A stretch of 64,000 nucleotides of DNA from Shewanella glacialimarina (GCF_020511155.1 NZ_CP041216.1:2666001-2730000), one strand, 5' to 3'; shown: positions 37,813 to 46,423, counted from the first letter of the stretch. Program-made: numbers and translations. The notes: generated by a model from the sequence alone, not told the origin.

Positions 37813-37828
37813 ACGTGAACCGGATCAC
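37813..37828 (-). promoter_or_regulatory. CRP-type binding site
   Basis: On the minus strand TGTGATCCGGTTCACG matches TGTGA-N6-TCACA with one mismatch in the second half-site. It lies upstream of the 39-residue peptide gene. A weak -10 (TATGTT near 37788) would place the site near -41. The predicted regulation is by CRP. Confidence 0.6.
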
Positions 37829-37898
37829 AACGGCGGCATTTTACTGGGAATCATTGACAATAAAAACCTTAAATATTTTATGGCCTTTATTGTCAATA

Positions 37899-38669
37899 TT
37901 ATCGACTGGTAACGACAATGCCTTTTTCAACCATTTGCGACAACAATTGCACACATCCATTGGTCAATACCTCGGTTTGCATCTGTGGGTATTGCTCTGT
38001 TAACCAAGTGACTATTTCAGCTAATGTGAAGTTCTGCTGTTGCTGATTTATCCCTGTTAAATCGGTACGCTGTGCAACTAATGCTAATACCTGTGCCGTT
38101 AATGGGTTCAACTGTAAGAATGCCACCTCGTCGTCAAGGTCACGGTAAACACAAAAATATTGCGGTTGCTCAGGCGGTTCAACTGGCTGATAATCAACAC
38201 TAATATGTTGCACATCAAATTGGTATTGCGCCACTTTTGCACAGGCTGATATTTGCAACGGGCAAGTCGCTAACTGTTCAATGGTTAATGCTTGCTGTAT
38301 CAGGCTAGCTTGAGTGGTGGCAACTACTAATTCTAACCATTCATAATGCGCCAACTCTAATAGAAAAATCGGGTCAGTCGGTTTTAATTGATACTGCTGT
38401 AAAAATGCTAAAAACTCGCCTGCTATTTCAATAAATATAGGCGTGTGACAATCATGCTCAACAAAAAACTGTTGTACTAACGCAAGCCAGTTTGATTCAT
38501 GGTACAGAGTTTTAACAACCGGAAATGCGCTAGAAATAAAGCCATTAATATTATTAAAGAATAACTCACGGTAAATCGTCATACGTCTCGGCTCAATACC
38601 TTCAGGTAATGGCTGACTAGGATCTCGTATGTAGTTCATAAAGCCCTGTTGAATGGCTGTAAATTCCAT
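37899..38669 (-). CDS. HvfC-like DUF2063 partner protein of a copper-RiPP operon
   Basis: The 256-residue protein has an N-terminal DUF2063 (putative DNA-binding-like) region, FMNYIRDPSQPLPEGIEPRRM then YRELFFNNINGFISSAFPVV, typical of BufC/HvfC proteins. In this family the protein partners the DUF692 enzyme and probably presents the precursor peptide (RRE-like role). A second C-terminal region resembles a PqqD-like or HvfC-type winged helix (QQNFTLAEIVTWLTEQYPQM). Its start codon overlaps the hvfB stop, so the two are coupled. It is the last gene of the operon. Confidence 0.85.
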   Translation of the reverse strand: MEFTAIQQGFMNYIRDPSQPLPEGIEPRRMTIYRELFFNNINGFISSAFPVVKTLYHESNWLALVQQFFVEHDCHTPIFIEIAGEFLAFLQQYQLKPTDPIFLLELAHYEWLELVVATTQASLIQQALTIEQLATCPLQISACAKVAQYQFDVQHISVDYQPVEPPEQPQYFCVYRDLDDEVAFLQLNPLTAQVLALVAQRTDLTGINQQQQNFTLAEIVTWLTEQYPQMQTEVLTNGCVQLLSQMVEKGIVVTSR

Positions 38670-39526
38670 TAGGCTTTCCTCACTGTTAGTGCCACTGTTG
38701 CTTGCTGTTGAAATGCATGTATTTGGTTGATTTCTTGCAATAATATTTCTGTCGGCGGTATATTGAAATCACGTTCTAACAAGGTGGGCTTGACCCCATG
38801 AATGCGATAACACTCCTGCAATAATGCCCATACAGGATCGATAATATCTGCCCCATGAGTATCAACCATTAAGTCAATATCTTCTTGATAATGTCCCGCA
38901 ATATGCAAGTAAGCGATACGTACTGTAGGCATAGCCGCTAAAAATGCATTAGCGTCATATTGATGATTAACGGAATTAACATAAATGTTATTCACATCGA
39001 GCAACAGTTTACAATCAGCTTCAGCCAGCACTGCATTAACAAACGCTAGCTCACTCATCTGCGCGCCGGGGGCGGCATAAAAAGACACGTTTTCAACAAT
39101 AAAAGGCCGCTCTAAAATATCTTCAACTTGCTTTATACGTTTGGCAGTGTGAATAACCGCCTCTTCGGTAAACGGTATTGGCATTAAATCGTACATATGC
39201 CCTGCCCCAGAACAATAACTTAAATGTTCTGAGTAAATTTCAATCTTATGTGAGTCTAAAAAGGTTTTGATATTTTTGACAAACTCAGTATCAAGTGGTG
39301 CTGGGCTGCCAATAGATAAAGAAAGTCCATGACAAAAGAAGGGATGACGTTCGGTAAGCTGTTTGAATTGGCGCGCATATTTGCCGCCTAAGGTCATCCA
39401 GTTTTCCGGTGCCACTTCAAAAAACTCTATTGCTTTAGGAGTAAGCTGACAGAACTCGTCCAACATTTCCCGCCTAAGACCTAAACCTACCATTGCATTA
39501 GGCATTATTTGATGGGCTGCAGACAT
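38669..39526 (-). CDS. HvfB-like DUF692/MNIO family multinuclear iron enzyme
   Basis: MNIO enzymes are iron oxygenases that modify Cys in precursor peptides; the Haemophilus HvfB member makes oxazolone/thioamide pairs in EGKCG motifs. The 285-residue protein has a TIM-barrel pattern with metal-ligand segments FFCHGLSLSIG, YSEHLSYCSG, FIVENVSFY, LLLDVNNIYVNSVNH, YLHIAGHYQEDIDLMVDTHG and TLLERDFNIPP, giving the expected His, Glu, Asp and Asn ligands. ATG 39526 has AAGGA 7 bases upstream. The precursor gene lies upstream and the DUF2063 partner overlaps downstream. Confidence 0.9.
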   Translation of the reverse strand: MSAAHQIMPNAMVGLGLRREMLDEFCQLTPKAIEFFEVAPENWMTLGGKYARQFKQLTERHPFFCHGLSLSIGSPAPLDTEFVKNIKTFLDSHKIEIYSEHLSYCSGAGHMYDLMPIPFTEEAVIHTAKRIKQVEDILERPFIVENVSFYAAPGAQMSELAFVNAVLAEADCKLLLDVNNIYVNSVNHQYDANAFLAAMPTVRIAYLHIAGHYQEDIDLMVDTHGADIIDPVWALLQECYRIHGVKPTLLERDFNIPPTEILLQEINQIHAFQQQATVALTVRKA

Positions 39527-39565
39527 AGACAAATCCTTACAACAAAGTACTTATTTACAATAAAC

Positions 39566-39589
39566 ATAAGGCCTGAAAACAGGCCTTAT
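39566..39589 (-). terminator. Intraoperonic hairpin between precursor and enzyme genes
   Basis: ATAAGGCCTG and CAGGCCTTAT form a perfect 10-bp stem with a 4-base loop about 30 bases after the precursor stop. The T-run is weak. It probably acts as a partial terminator or mRNA stabiliser, giving more precursor than enzyme. Confidence 0.6.
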
Positions 39590-39620
39590 TTGGAGAATAA
39601 TTATTTAGATAAATTTGTGG

Positions 39621-40034
39621 TTATTTGTTACCACCACACTTACCTTCTGTTGCTTTTTCAGCAGCTTTTTTCATGTCGCCGCCGCACTTGCCTTCGCCAC
39701 ATTTGCCTTCAGCTGCTTTTTCAGCAGCTTTTTTCATGTCGCCGCCGCACTTGCCTTCGCCACATTTACCTTCAGCTGCTTTTTCAGCAGTTTTTTTCAT
39801 GTCGCCGCCGCACTTGCCTTCACCACATTTACCTTCAGCCGCTTTTTCAGCTGTTTTTTTCATCTCAGCGCCGCATTTACCTTCACCACATTTACCTTCG
39901 CCACCATCTAATTGGTAACCTTGGGTCAGTTGCTCGAATCCAAATGGGTTTGCTTGTGCTTCTGTTGCCATGCCAGCACTCATTACTACTGCGCCTAAAG
40001 CCACTGCTAAGGTAGTTTGCTTAATTGAGTTCAT
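39621..40034 (-). CDS. HvfA-like copper-RiPP precursor with nine EGKCG motifs
   Basis: The 137-residue protein has a signal peptide (MNSIKQTTLAVALGAVVMSA..., cleavage after AQA at 28), a short spacer, and a repeat region from residue 46. The EGKCG motif occurs nine times: four EGKCGEGKCG pairs separated by G(D/E)MKK(T/A)AEKAA-like spacers, and one single motif at the end. All nine Cys are in these motifs. In known HvfA/bufferin precursors such Cys are modified by the DUF692 enzyme to bind copper, so secretion and copper chelation or storage are expected. ATG 40034 follows AAGGA. An upstream in-frame ATG at 40079 would hide the signal peptide. Confidence 0.88.
   Translation of the reverse strand: MNSIKQTTLAVALGAVVMSAGMATEAQANPFGFEQLTQGYQLDGGEGKCGEGKCGAEMKKTAEKAAEGKCGEGKCGGDMKKTAEKAAEGKCGEGKCGGDMKKAAEKAAEGKCGEGKCGGDMKKAAEKATEGKCGGNK
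39633..39899 (-). repeat. 63-bp tandem repeats within the RiPP precursor gene
   Basis: Four 21-codon units encode paired EGKCG motifs plus a Lys/Ala/Glu helix-like spacer, followed by a final partial unit. The unit length is a multiple of three, so copy number can change without frameshift. Confidence 0.85.
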
Positions 40035-40162
40035 GTTTTGATTCCTTGTAAATAAATTTTGAATGATGACCAACATCATTGCTGGCTTGCATATAAAGAC
40101 CTAGCGACTAAATAATAAATTTCAAAAAATTTAAAATAATTTTAACTTGATCAACATTTGCC

Positions 40163-40183
40163 ATTCCTAAAGCTGTTAGGAAT
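40163..40183. promoter_or_regulatory. Inverted repeat upstream of the RiPP operon
   Basis: ATTCCTAA and TTAGGAAT form perfect 8-base arms around a 5-base spacer, about 130 bases upstream of the precursor start and 145 upstream of dusC. It has no T-run, so an operator is more likely than a terminator. The bound regulator is not known. Confidence 0.4.
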
Positions 40184-40327
40184 TAACAAAGCTGCTTAAT
40201 CATAGAGCATATCCTGATGGTTTCAATACGTTTTTAAATTTTAAGCTTAAGCCTGTAAAACTAACACTGGCATCATCCGAGTTTCAGGTTAAAATGACGC
40301 CCTTTATTTTTAACCTGTGAGAATGCT

Positions 40328-41272
40328 GTGCGACTTGTATTAGCGCCGATGGAAGGCGTAGTTGATGATTTGATGCGCGATATTTTGTCCACTATTAACC
40401 CTTTTGATTTAGTGGTTACCGAATTTGTGCGTGTGGTGGATCAACTATTACCTGAAAAAGTCTACTATAAGCTATGCCCTGAACTGCACAATAATGGTTT
40501 AACACCTAACGGTACACCGGTAAGAGTGCAATTACTCGGTCAACATCCTGAGTGGATGGCTGAGAATGCTGTTCGTGCGGTTGAACTTGGCTCCCGTGGT
40601 GTAGATGTTAACTTTGGCTGCCCAGCAAAAATTGTTAACAAAAATAAAGGTGGCGCTGTCTTACTTCAATACCCTGATAGTCTTCATAATATTGTAAAAG
40701 CCATGCGCCAAGCCGTACCAGCTGAACAACCGGTTACCGCTAAAATTCGTTTAGGTTACGAAGATAAGTCACTGTTTATGGAAAATGCTCTAGCCATATA
40801 TGAAGCAGGTGCGAGTGAAATAGCCATCCATGCCCGCAGTAAAGTGGATGGTTACAAGCCTCCAGCTTATTGGGAATACATCACTGAAGTTAAAAAACGC
40901 TTGCCTATACCTGTTATTGCCAATGGCGAGATATGGAATGAAGCCGATGCAAAACGCTGTATGGAAGTGACTGGCTGCAGCGACATTATGATTGGTCGCG
41001 GCGCAATTTCATTGCCTAATTTAGGGGCGTGTATCAAAAATGGTAGCCAACCTTATACTTGGGCAGAAACCTTAGATTTACTGCTCGGTTATACCGATAA
41101 ACAATTGAGTGGTAAAAAAGCAGATTACTTGCCTGCACGGATTAAACAATGGTTTTGTTATTTGAATAGACAATACCCACAAGCTGATGATTTATTTCGT
41201 GAATTAAGAGTATTTAAAACCGCCGATGAAATTGTATCTGTGTTAAACAAAGCACAACACGAACTCAATTAG
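40328..41272 (+). CDS. dusC: DusC, tRNA-dihydrouridine(16) synthase
   Basis: DusC is an FMN enzyme that reduces uridine 16 in tRNA. The 314-residue protein opens MRLVLAPMEGVVDDLMR, followed by TEFVRVVDQLLPEKVYYK and the active-site region VDVNFGCPAKIVNKNKGGAVLL, where Cys is the catalytic acid. The FMN phosphate-binding part is PVIANGEIWN and DIMIGRGAISLPNLG. The GTG start at 40328 has GAGA 5-6 bases upstream. It is divergent from the RiPP operon. Confidence 0.93.
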   Translation: MRLVLAPMEGVVDDLMRDILSTINPFDLVVTEFVRVVDQLLPEKVYYKLCPELHNNGLTPNGTPVRVQLLGQHPEWMAENAVRAVELGSRGVDVNFGCPAKIVNKNKGGAVLLQYPDSLHNIVKAMRQAVPAEQPVTAKIRLGYEDKSLFMENALAIYEAGASEIAIHARSKVDGYKPPAYWEYITEVKKRLPIPVIANGEIWNEADAKRCMEVTGCSDIMIGRGAISLPNLGACIKNGSQPYTWAETLDLLLGYTDKQLSGKKADYLPARIKQWFCYLNRQYPQADDLFRELRVFKTADEIVSVLNKAQHELN

Positions 41273-41463
41273 ATATTGGTTACTTTTCTCCTACCAACCT
41301 TTCGGGTAATTGTCTTTGTCGCATGTGTAGATTAACAAAATTTAATCCACACATGCTGTTTGATGGCTAAAATCTGACTCAGAATTGATCTTCATCATAA
41401 CTCAGGTTTTTCTAGCCCGTAAAATGGCATGCTATATTGATTATCTCTAATGAAGGTTATGTA

Positions 41464-41832
41464 GTGAAAAATCAGGACATTCGGGCGCAATTATCAAAAA
41501 TTGAGATAGCGCTTAGATCAGAAATTGGTCTTGGGCTTATTCAGCAGCATCTTGCAGATCTAGAGCTCAATATTATTCAGCAAATGGATTTATCTAACCT
41601 TATTGATTATCTCAGCGAACTAAAGCTGGCCGATTGCGGTTCATTTGAACGCCTAATGCGTTTAGACGCCGCATTATGCCAACTTGATTTAGGCTTATAT
41701 GGTCTATGTTCAGATTGTGAATCAGAAATAGAAGCATCACGCTTACAAAGCGATCCCACTGAACAACGCTGTAGTATCTGCGCCTCCCGTTACAACCAGG
41801 AACATCGGCATGAATTACGTTTAAACCATTAA
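41464..41832 (+). CDS. DksA/TraR family C4-type zinc-finger protein
   Basis: The protein of about 122 residues has an N-terminal helical stretch and a C-terminal zinc finger: CSDCESEIEASRLQSDPTEQ followed by RCSICASRYN, giving CXXC-17-CXXC. This resembles DksA/TraR proteins that bind RNA polymerase in its secondary channel. The canonical DksA tip Asp-Ala pair is not obvious (MRLDAALCQLDL contains a DA), so the role may differ. GTG 41464 was chosen because GAAGG lies 7 bases upstream; a TTG at 41437 is in frame. It stands alone. Confidence 0.75.
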   Translation: MKNQDIRAQLSKIEIALRSEIGLGLIQQHLADLELNIIQQMDLSNLIDYLSELKLADCGSFERLMRLDAALCQLDLGLYGLCSDCESEIEASRLQSDPTEQRCSICASRYNQEHRHELRLNH

Positions 41833-41941
41833 TATTGTGATGATACCACTGGAACAAAACCGTTAACCAACAATGCTGTATTTTTATATCAAAACCTTTT
41901 AATAAGTATTACTTGTTGGCATGTCTATTTAACAGCTTAAT

Positions 41942-42505
41942 TCAATCTGCTTTGGGAACCGAATTAAGCATCATTCGGGCTAAGTTATCAAAACGGGCTT
42001 CTCTTTGTGCCATGTTGTTATCTGGTTCGGTAAAGCCTTGGGCTAAAACACGCCAGAAAGGTTGTTCGACGATTGGATTAAATAAGGCTATCAGCACAGA
42101 ACCTTTTTCATGTTCGCTATCCACTCCCTGAGTAGCAAGCCCTGGCACTAACCCGGCCTTAGCTAATATTTCTGCATCGCTCATCTCTGATGCTAATGCC
42201 ATACCAAAACCAATCGTCATTTGTGGCGAGTCAGTAGCTTTAACCACCTGATAGCCTTTTTCAGCCATTATCTTATCTACTGAGTCACGTAACTGAGTCT
42301 TTAAGGTTTGTTCATCTATTTTATTGGCTGTATGGACCGAAAACATGCTTGCATGCCAGGCATAGGTTTTGGCAACAGAATATAAATCACCGCTAGTAAC
42401 CATAGTAATGCGGCTTGTTGGAGTCGACTCGATATTGGAAGCGGTACATGCTGTTAGCATAACAATACAAACAGAGAGGATAAGCTGATTAAAGTGTTTT
42501 AACAT
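41942..42505 (-). CDS. Putative lipoprotein, DUF4136-like
   Basis: The 187-residue protein starts with a lipoprotein signal peptide ending at the lipobox LTAC (Cys near residue 20), so attachment to a membrane is expected. The mature region has TYAWHASMFS near the start and LRDSVDKIMAEKGYQVVKA followed by TIGFGMAL, a pattern seen in DUF4136 lipoproteins. Function is unknown. The start at 42505 gives a clean signal peptide; an earlier ATG at 42547 has no ribosome binding site. Confidence 0.75.
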   Translation of the reverse strand: MLKHFNQLILSVCIVMLTACTASNIESTPTSRITMVTSGDLYSVAKTYAWHASMFSVHTANKIDEQTLKTQLRDSVDKIMAEKGYQVVKATDSPQMTIGFGMALASEMSDAEILAKAGLVPGLATQGVDSEHEKGSVLIALFNPIVEQPFWRVLAQGFTEPDNNMAQREARFDNLARMMLNSVPKAD

Positions 42506-42736
42506 AAATAACGGCCCTATTTTCGCCACCTTTAACTCAGATGACATTGTGTAGTGTTAGTGCTGTGTTTGATACAAAATCGCGAAAAATATCCGAGTTA
42601 ATTAACCCGATAAACTTAAGATAACAATAATTTATTAACGAGTATCTATTCTTGTAAAACTTTTTATTAGATTGTCATTACGTTACTGGTTAGAATGCCA
42701 GCCATTAATGTACTGAACCGGATAAATTGACTCAAA

Positions 42737-43336
42737 ATGGAACTGGTCTTCGCCATTGCATTGTTTGCATTCTCTTCAGGTATCACCCCTGGCCCTAATA
42801 ACATCATGTTAATGACATCAGGTGTTAACTTTGGTATTAAACAAAGTTTACCTCACCTTCTTGGCATTAGCCTTGGATTTCCGCTAATGATCCTTGCTGT
42901 AGGTTTAGGCATGGCAGCGGTATTTCAAACCTACCCCATCTTACATACCATCATCAAAGTGCTAGGGATAAGCTATTTGTTATACCTGTCATGGCTTATT
43001 GCCAATAGCAGCAGCAAGATGGAAGGTAAAAAAATCAGTAAGCCTTTTAGCTTTCTACAGGCAGCGGCTTTTCAATGGGTAAATCCCAAAGGCTGGATTA
43101 TGGCTGTGGGCGCAATAGCCACATTCACCACTGTACACCAGGATCTCACAGCTCAAGTTATCACTATTGCCGGTGTGTTTTTGTGTGTCGCATTTCCCTG
43201 CGCCATCGTTTGGCTTGGCTTTGGTGTCGCCTTAAAGCGCATTCTTAAAAATGAACGCCAACAACGAATATTTAATATCAGTATGGCAATATTACTCGTG
43301 GCATCCATCATTCCGATGGTCATTCCAAATCATTAA
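42737..43336 (+). CDS. LysE family translocator
   Basis: LysE/RhtB proteins export amino acids or related metabolites across the inner membrane. The 199-residue protein has about six hydrophobic segments and the signature FSSGITPGPNNIMLMTSGVNFG near the N-terminus, with QWVNPKGWIMAVGAI in the fourth segment. The substrate is not predictable. The DUF1415 gene follows 16 bases later and may be cotranscribed. Confidence 0.88.
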   Translation: MELVFAIALFAFSSGITPGPNNIMLMTSGVNFGIKQSLPHLLGISLGFPLMILAVGLGMAAVFQTYPILHTIIKVLGISYLLYLSWLIANSSSKMEGKKISKPFSFLQAAAFQWVNPKGWIMAVGAIATFTTVHQDLTAQVITIAGVFLCVAFPCAIVWLGFGVALKRILKNERQQRIFNISMAILLVASIIPMVIPNH

Positions 43337-43352
43337 AAAGATAGGCTAATTT

Positions 43353-43898
43353 ATGTCAGATTTACATCCATGCATTGCTGAATCAGAAAATTGGGTTAAG
43401 CGGGTAATTGTAAAATATAATATTTGCCCATTTGCACGACGTGAAGTGGAGCGCGGCACCATTAGATACTACGCCTGTGAAGAAGCTAAAGTAAAAAAGG
43501 TGCTTGAAGCCTTTGTGATGGAATGTATTTTACTTGAACAGCAGCCAGACATTGAAACCACGCTGTTTATTTTGCCCCGAGGATTTGAAGGCTTTTATCC
43601 CTATCTTGACCTAGTTGATTTAGCCAACGACCTTTTAGTTGAGCAAGGATTTGAAGGGGTGTTTCAAATAGCCAGTTTTCACCCTGACTATTGTTTTGAT
43701 GGTGAACCTCAAGATAGCCCAGCCAATTATACCAATCGCGCCCCTTACCCAACATTGCATCTTATCAGAGAGGCCAGTATGGAAAAGGCCTTAGCGGATT
43801 ATGATGATCCTGAGTCAATACCAGAGCGAAATATCGAATTTGCTCAGCGTAAAGGGTGCGAGTTTTTTATTAAGTTGCTTAAAGAGTGCCAGCAGTAA
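43353..43898 (+). CDS. DUF1415 family protein
   Basis: The 181-residue soluble protein matches the DUF1415 pattern: WVKRVIVKYNICPFARREVE near the start, FQIASFHPDYCFDG in the middle and NRAPYPTLHLIREASMEKAL near the end. Conserved Cys and His residues (NICPF, FHPDYCF) suggest metal or cofactor binding, but no function is established. It lies directly after the LysE gene and ends at a strong terminator. Confidence 0.85.
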   Translation: MSDLHPCIAESENWVKRVIVKYNICPFARREVERGTIRYYACEEAKVKKVLEAFVMECILLEQQPDIETTLFILPRGFEGFYPYLDLVDLANDLLVEQGFEGVFQIASFHPDYCFDGEPQDSPANYTNRAPYPTLHLIREASMEKALADYDDPESIPERNIEFAQRKGCEFFIKLLKECQQ

Positions 43899-43937
43899 GT
43901 TCTCTTATCGCGACATAGTCACGATAGCGTCAAGCCC

Positions 43938-43968
43938 AAGCCTTAAGGAGTTACCTTGAGGCTTTTTT
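43938..43968 (+). terminator. Rho-independent terminator after the DUF1415 gene
   Basis: AAGCCTTAAGG pairs with CCTTGAGGCTT (one G-T pair) around a 5-base loop, followed by six T residues. Confidence 0.8.
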
Positions 43969-44158
43969 ATTAAAAAAATACACCTAATGAATTGTCTTAA
44001 TCCATGCTAGTAAATAAGCTGGATAACAACCAATAAGCAGTAAATCTTTACAGCTTTATAACAATAAAAATGCATCACGCTTGTTTGATTTATATCGTGA
44101 TTCGGTTAGCTTAGTCAGCGATTACCGATCTAATAACCGTAGCAGAAGGGATAAGGAC

Positions 44159-46285
44159 ATGAATAAGGCACTCGTTTCACTGTGCGTCTTAAGTAGCATA
44201 ACCGCCACAGCGGCCTTTGCAGAACAAAAAGTAGTACAACAAACACCAGTAAAGGCAGCATTAATGGCAGAGCAAACAGACAGCTTTCAATGGCTTGAAG
44301 AGGTCGAAGGTAAAAAGCCTTTGGCTTGGGTAACTGAAAAAAATGCCCACAGCGCAGCAGCTATAAAATCTTATAAAGGTTTTGAAACCTTAGTAGATAA
44401 TTCACTGGCTATTTTAAACAGTAAAGACAGGATCCCCTATGCCGAACGCAAGGGTGAGTACCTGTATAATTTTTGGAAAGACGAAACCCATGTTCGTGGT
44501 ATATATCGCCGCACTAGCTTAACCGAATACGTAAAAGATGACCCTAAATGGGAAACGGTTTTAGACATAGATGCCATTGCCAAAGCCGATGATGTCAGCT
44601 GGGTCTTTAAAGGCATTAATTGTCACACCCCTGACAATACGCTGTGTTTAGTATCACTTTCCCGTGGCGGCGCAGATGCGGTTGAAGTGCGGGAATTTAA
44701 TCTAAAAACTAAAAGCTTTATTAAAAATGGTTTCTTGTTACCCGAAGCAAAATCTGATCTCACCTGGTTAAACCAGGATCAAGTCTTTGTCGCGACAGAT
44801 TTTGGCGGCACCGAAGGCATGACAGATTCAGGCTATGCTAGCGTAGTCAAACTTTGGCAACGCGGCACTGCCTTAGATAAAGCCAGCTTTATTTATCAGT
44901 CAGATAAAAGCTCAGTCGCCGCTGGCGCTCAGGTACTGGATGATGGTGAATCGAAAATAGTGTTAATTGGCGATTATCATACTTTCTACACTGCCAGTCA
45001 CTTTGTCTATGATCAAGGCAAACTCACTGAATTGAATATTCCCAAAGACGCTGAAATTAAAGGTTACTTCAAGGGTAATATCTATCTTGAACTTAAAAGT
45101 GAGCTAACCAGTCAAAAACTGGCTCAAGGGGCTGTCGTTTATGCGCCTGTCGCCTCTCTTATTAGCGCAAATCCAGAATACCAGTTATTAACCGCCCCTG
45201 ATGCCCATTCAGCTATCGCGCAGGTCGCTTTTAGCAAAAGCGCGGTATACGTTAACTACCTGGAAGATGTAAAAAGCAAACTGGTACGTTTTGAGCCAAA
45301 AGCAGACAGCACCTGGGTACAAACTCCGGTGGCATTCGATGCTAACGGCAGCCTAACTATTTTTGACATAGAGCAAGACAGAGATGATTTCTATGTCGAT
45401 TACAACAGCTTTCTCGAGCCTTCTAGCTTGTATGAAGTGCAAGGTAATACATTAGCGATCAATAAACTAAAGTCGCTGCCACAGCAGTTTGATGCTGAAA
45501 GATTTGTTACTGAACAATACTTTGCCACCTCAAAAGATGGCACTAAAGTGCCCTACTTTGTGGTGATGGATAAAAACCTGAAGTTCAATGGTAAGAATCC
45601 AACCCTACTTTACGGTTACGGTGGATTTGAGATTTCACTTCGCCCTAAATATTCAGCAACCATAGGTAAAAACTGGCTAGAACAAGGCGGCGTGTACGTA
45701 TTATCAAACATACGCGGTGGTGGCGAATATGGCCCTGCTTGGCACCAGGCGGCGTTAAAGCAAAATCGTCATAAAGCCTATGAAGATTTTGAAGCCATAG
45801 CAGAAGATCTTATCAGCCGAAACATCACCTCAAGCCAGCATTTAGGCATTCAAGGCGGCAGTAACGGCGGCCTATTAATGGGCGCAGCCCTGACTCGCCG
45901 CCCTGACTTATACAATGCTGTGGTATGCCAAGTACCGTTATTGGACATGAAACGCTTCAGTCAATTGTTAGCGGGAGCTAGCTGGATGGGCGAGTATGGT
46001 AATCCAGATATCGCTGAAGAATGGGCTTATATTAAAACTTATTCGCCGTACCATAATTTAGATAAAAGCAAAAAGTATCCTAAGGCCTTCTTCACCACCT
46101 CAACCCGTGATGACCGTGTCCACCCTGGGCACGCCCGTAAAATGGTCGCAAAAATGGAGTCTATGGGAATTGATGTGCTGTATTACGAAAATATGGAAGG
46201 TGGTCATGCTGGTGCAGCAGACAACAAACAAGCTGCCGAGCTTTCGAGCTTAGTGTATGCCTATTTGCTACAGCAGCTGAAATAA
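44159..46285 (+). CDS. Prolyl oligopeptidase family serine peptidase (S9A), exported
   Basis: The 708-residue enzyme is expected to cleave short peptides after proline in the periplasm. A signal peptide (MNKALVSLCVLSSITATAAFA) precedes a beta-propeller region and a C-terminal alpha/beta hydrolase. The catalytic Ser568 is in QGGSNGGLLMG, the Asp lies in TSTRDDRVHPGHA and His683 is in EGGHAGAADN. NIRGGGEYGPAWHQAALKQ is also typical of S9A. ATG 44159 was chosen for the signal peptide and the GAAGGG 8 bases upstream; an earlier in-frame ATG at 44081 exists. A terminator follows. Confidence 0.92.
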   Translation: MNKALVSLCVLSSITATAAFAEQKVVQQTPVKAALMAEQTDSFQWLEEVEGKKPLAWVTEKNAHSAAAIKSYKGFETLVDNSLAILNSKDRIPYAERKGEYLYNFWKDETHVRGIYRRTSLTEYVKDDPKWETVLDIDAIAKADDVSWVFKGINCHTPDNTLCLVSLSRGGADAVEVREFNLKTKSFIKNGFLLPEAKSDLTWLNQDQVFVATDFGGTEGMTDSGYASVVKLWQRGTALDKASFIYQSDKSSVAAGAQVLDDGESKIVLIGDYHTFYTASHFVYDQGKLTELNIPKDAEIKGYFKGNIYLELKSELTSQKLAQGAVVYAPVASLISANPEYQLLTAPDAHSAIAQVAFSKSAVYVNYLEDVKSKLVRFEPKADSTWVQTPVAFDANGSLTIFDIEQDRDDFYVDYNSFLEPSSLYEVQGNTLAINKLKSLPQQFDAERFVTEQYFATSKDGTKVPYFVVMDKNLKFNGKNPTLLYGYGGFEISLRPKYSATIGKNWLEQGGVYVLSNIRGGGEYGPAWHQAALKQNRHKAYEDFEAIAEDLISRNITSSQHLGIQGGSNGGLLMGAALTRRPDLYNAVVCQVPLLDMKRFSQLLAGASWMGEYGNPDIAEEWAYIKTYSPYHNLDKSKKYPKAFFTTSTRDDRVHPGHARKMVAKMESMGIDVLYYENMEGGHAGAADNKQAAELSSLVYAYLLQQLK

Positions 46286-46396
46286 CGGCTAAAGTTACAG
46301 ATCAGATAGTTGCGGCGCTAATCACGCTATTTTTGTGGTGATTAGCAAGCTGTATTAACAGTCTGTACTCGCAATCGATAATAACCAGCAAAACAC

Positions 46397-46423
46397 AAAA
46401 CCAGTCAACTGACTGGTTTTTTT
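46397..46423 (+). terminator. Rho-independent terminator after the S9A peptidase gene
   Basis: AAAACCAGTC pairs with GACTGGTTTT around a 4-base loop and continues into a run of seven T. Confidence 0.85.

Noticed and set aside
37773..38003. 76-codon plus-strand frame between the CRP-type site and the HvfC-like gene
   Set aside because: It overlaps the end of the HvfC-like gene in antisense and has no ribosome binding site or recognisable product.
39633..39899. CRISPR array
   Set aside because: The regular repeats encode a continuous protein with EGKCG motifs, the spacers are also repeated, and no cas genes are near.
39615..40015. Plus-strand Leu/His/Cys-rich frames opposite the RiPP precursor
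   Set aside because: They are antisense shadows of the 63-bp repeat array; they lack ribosome binding sites, and the minus-strand frame has a signal peptide and known motifs.
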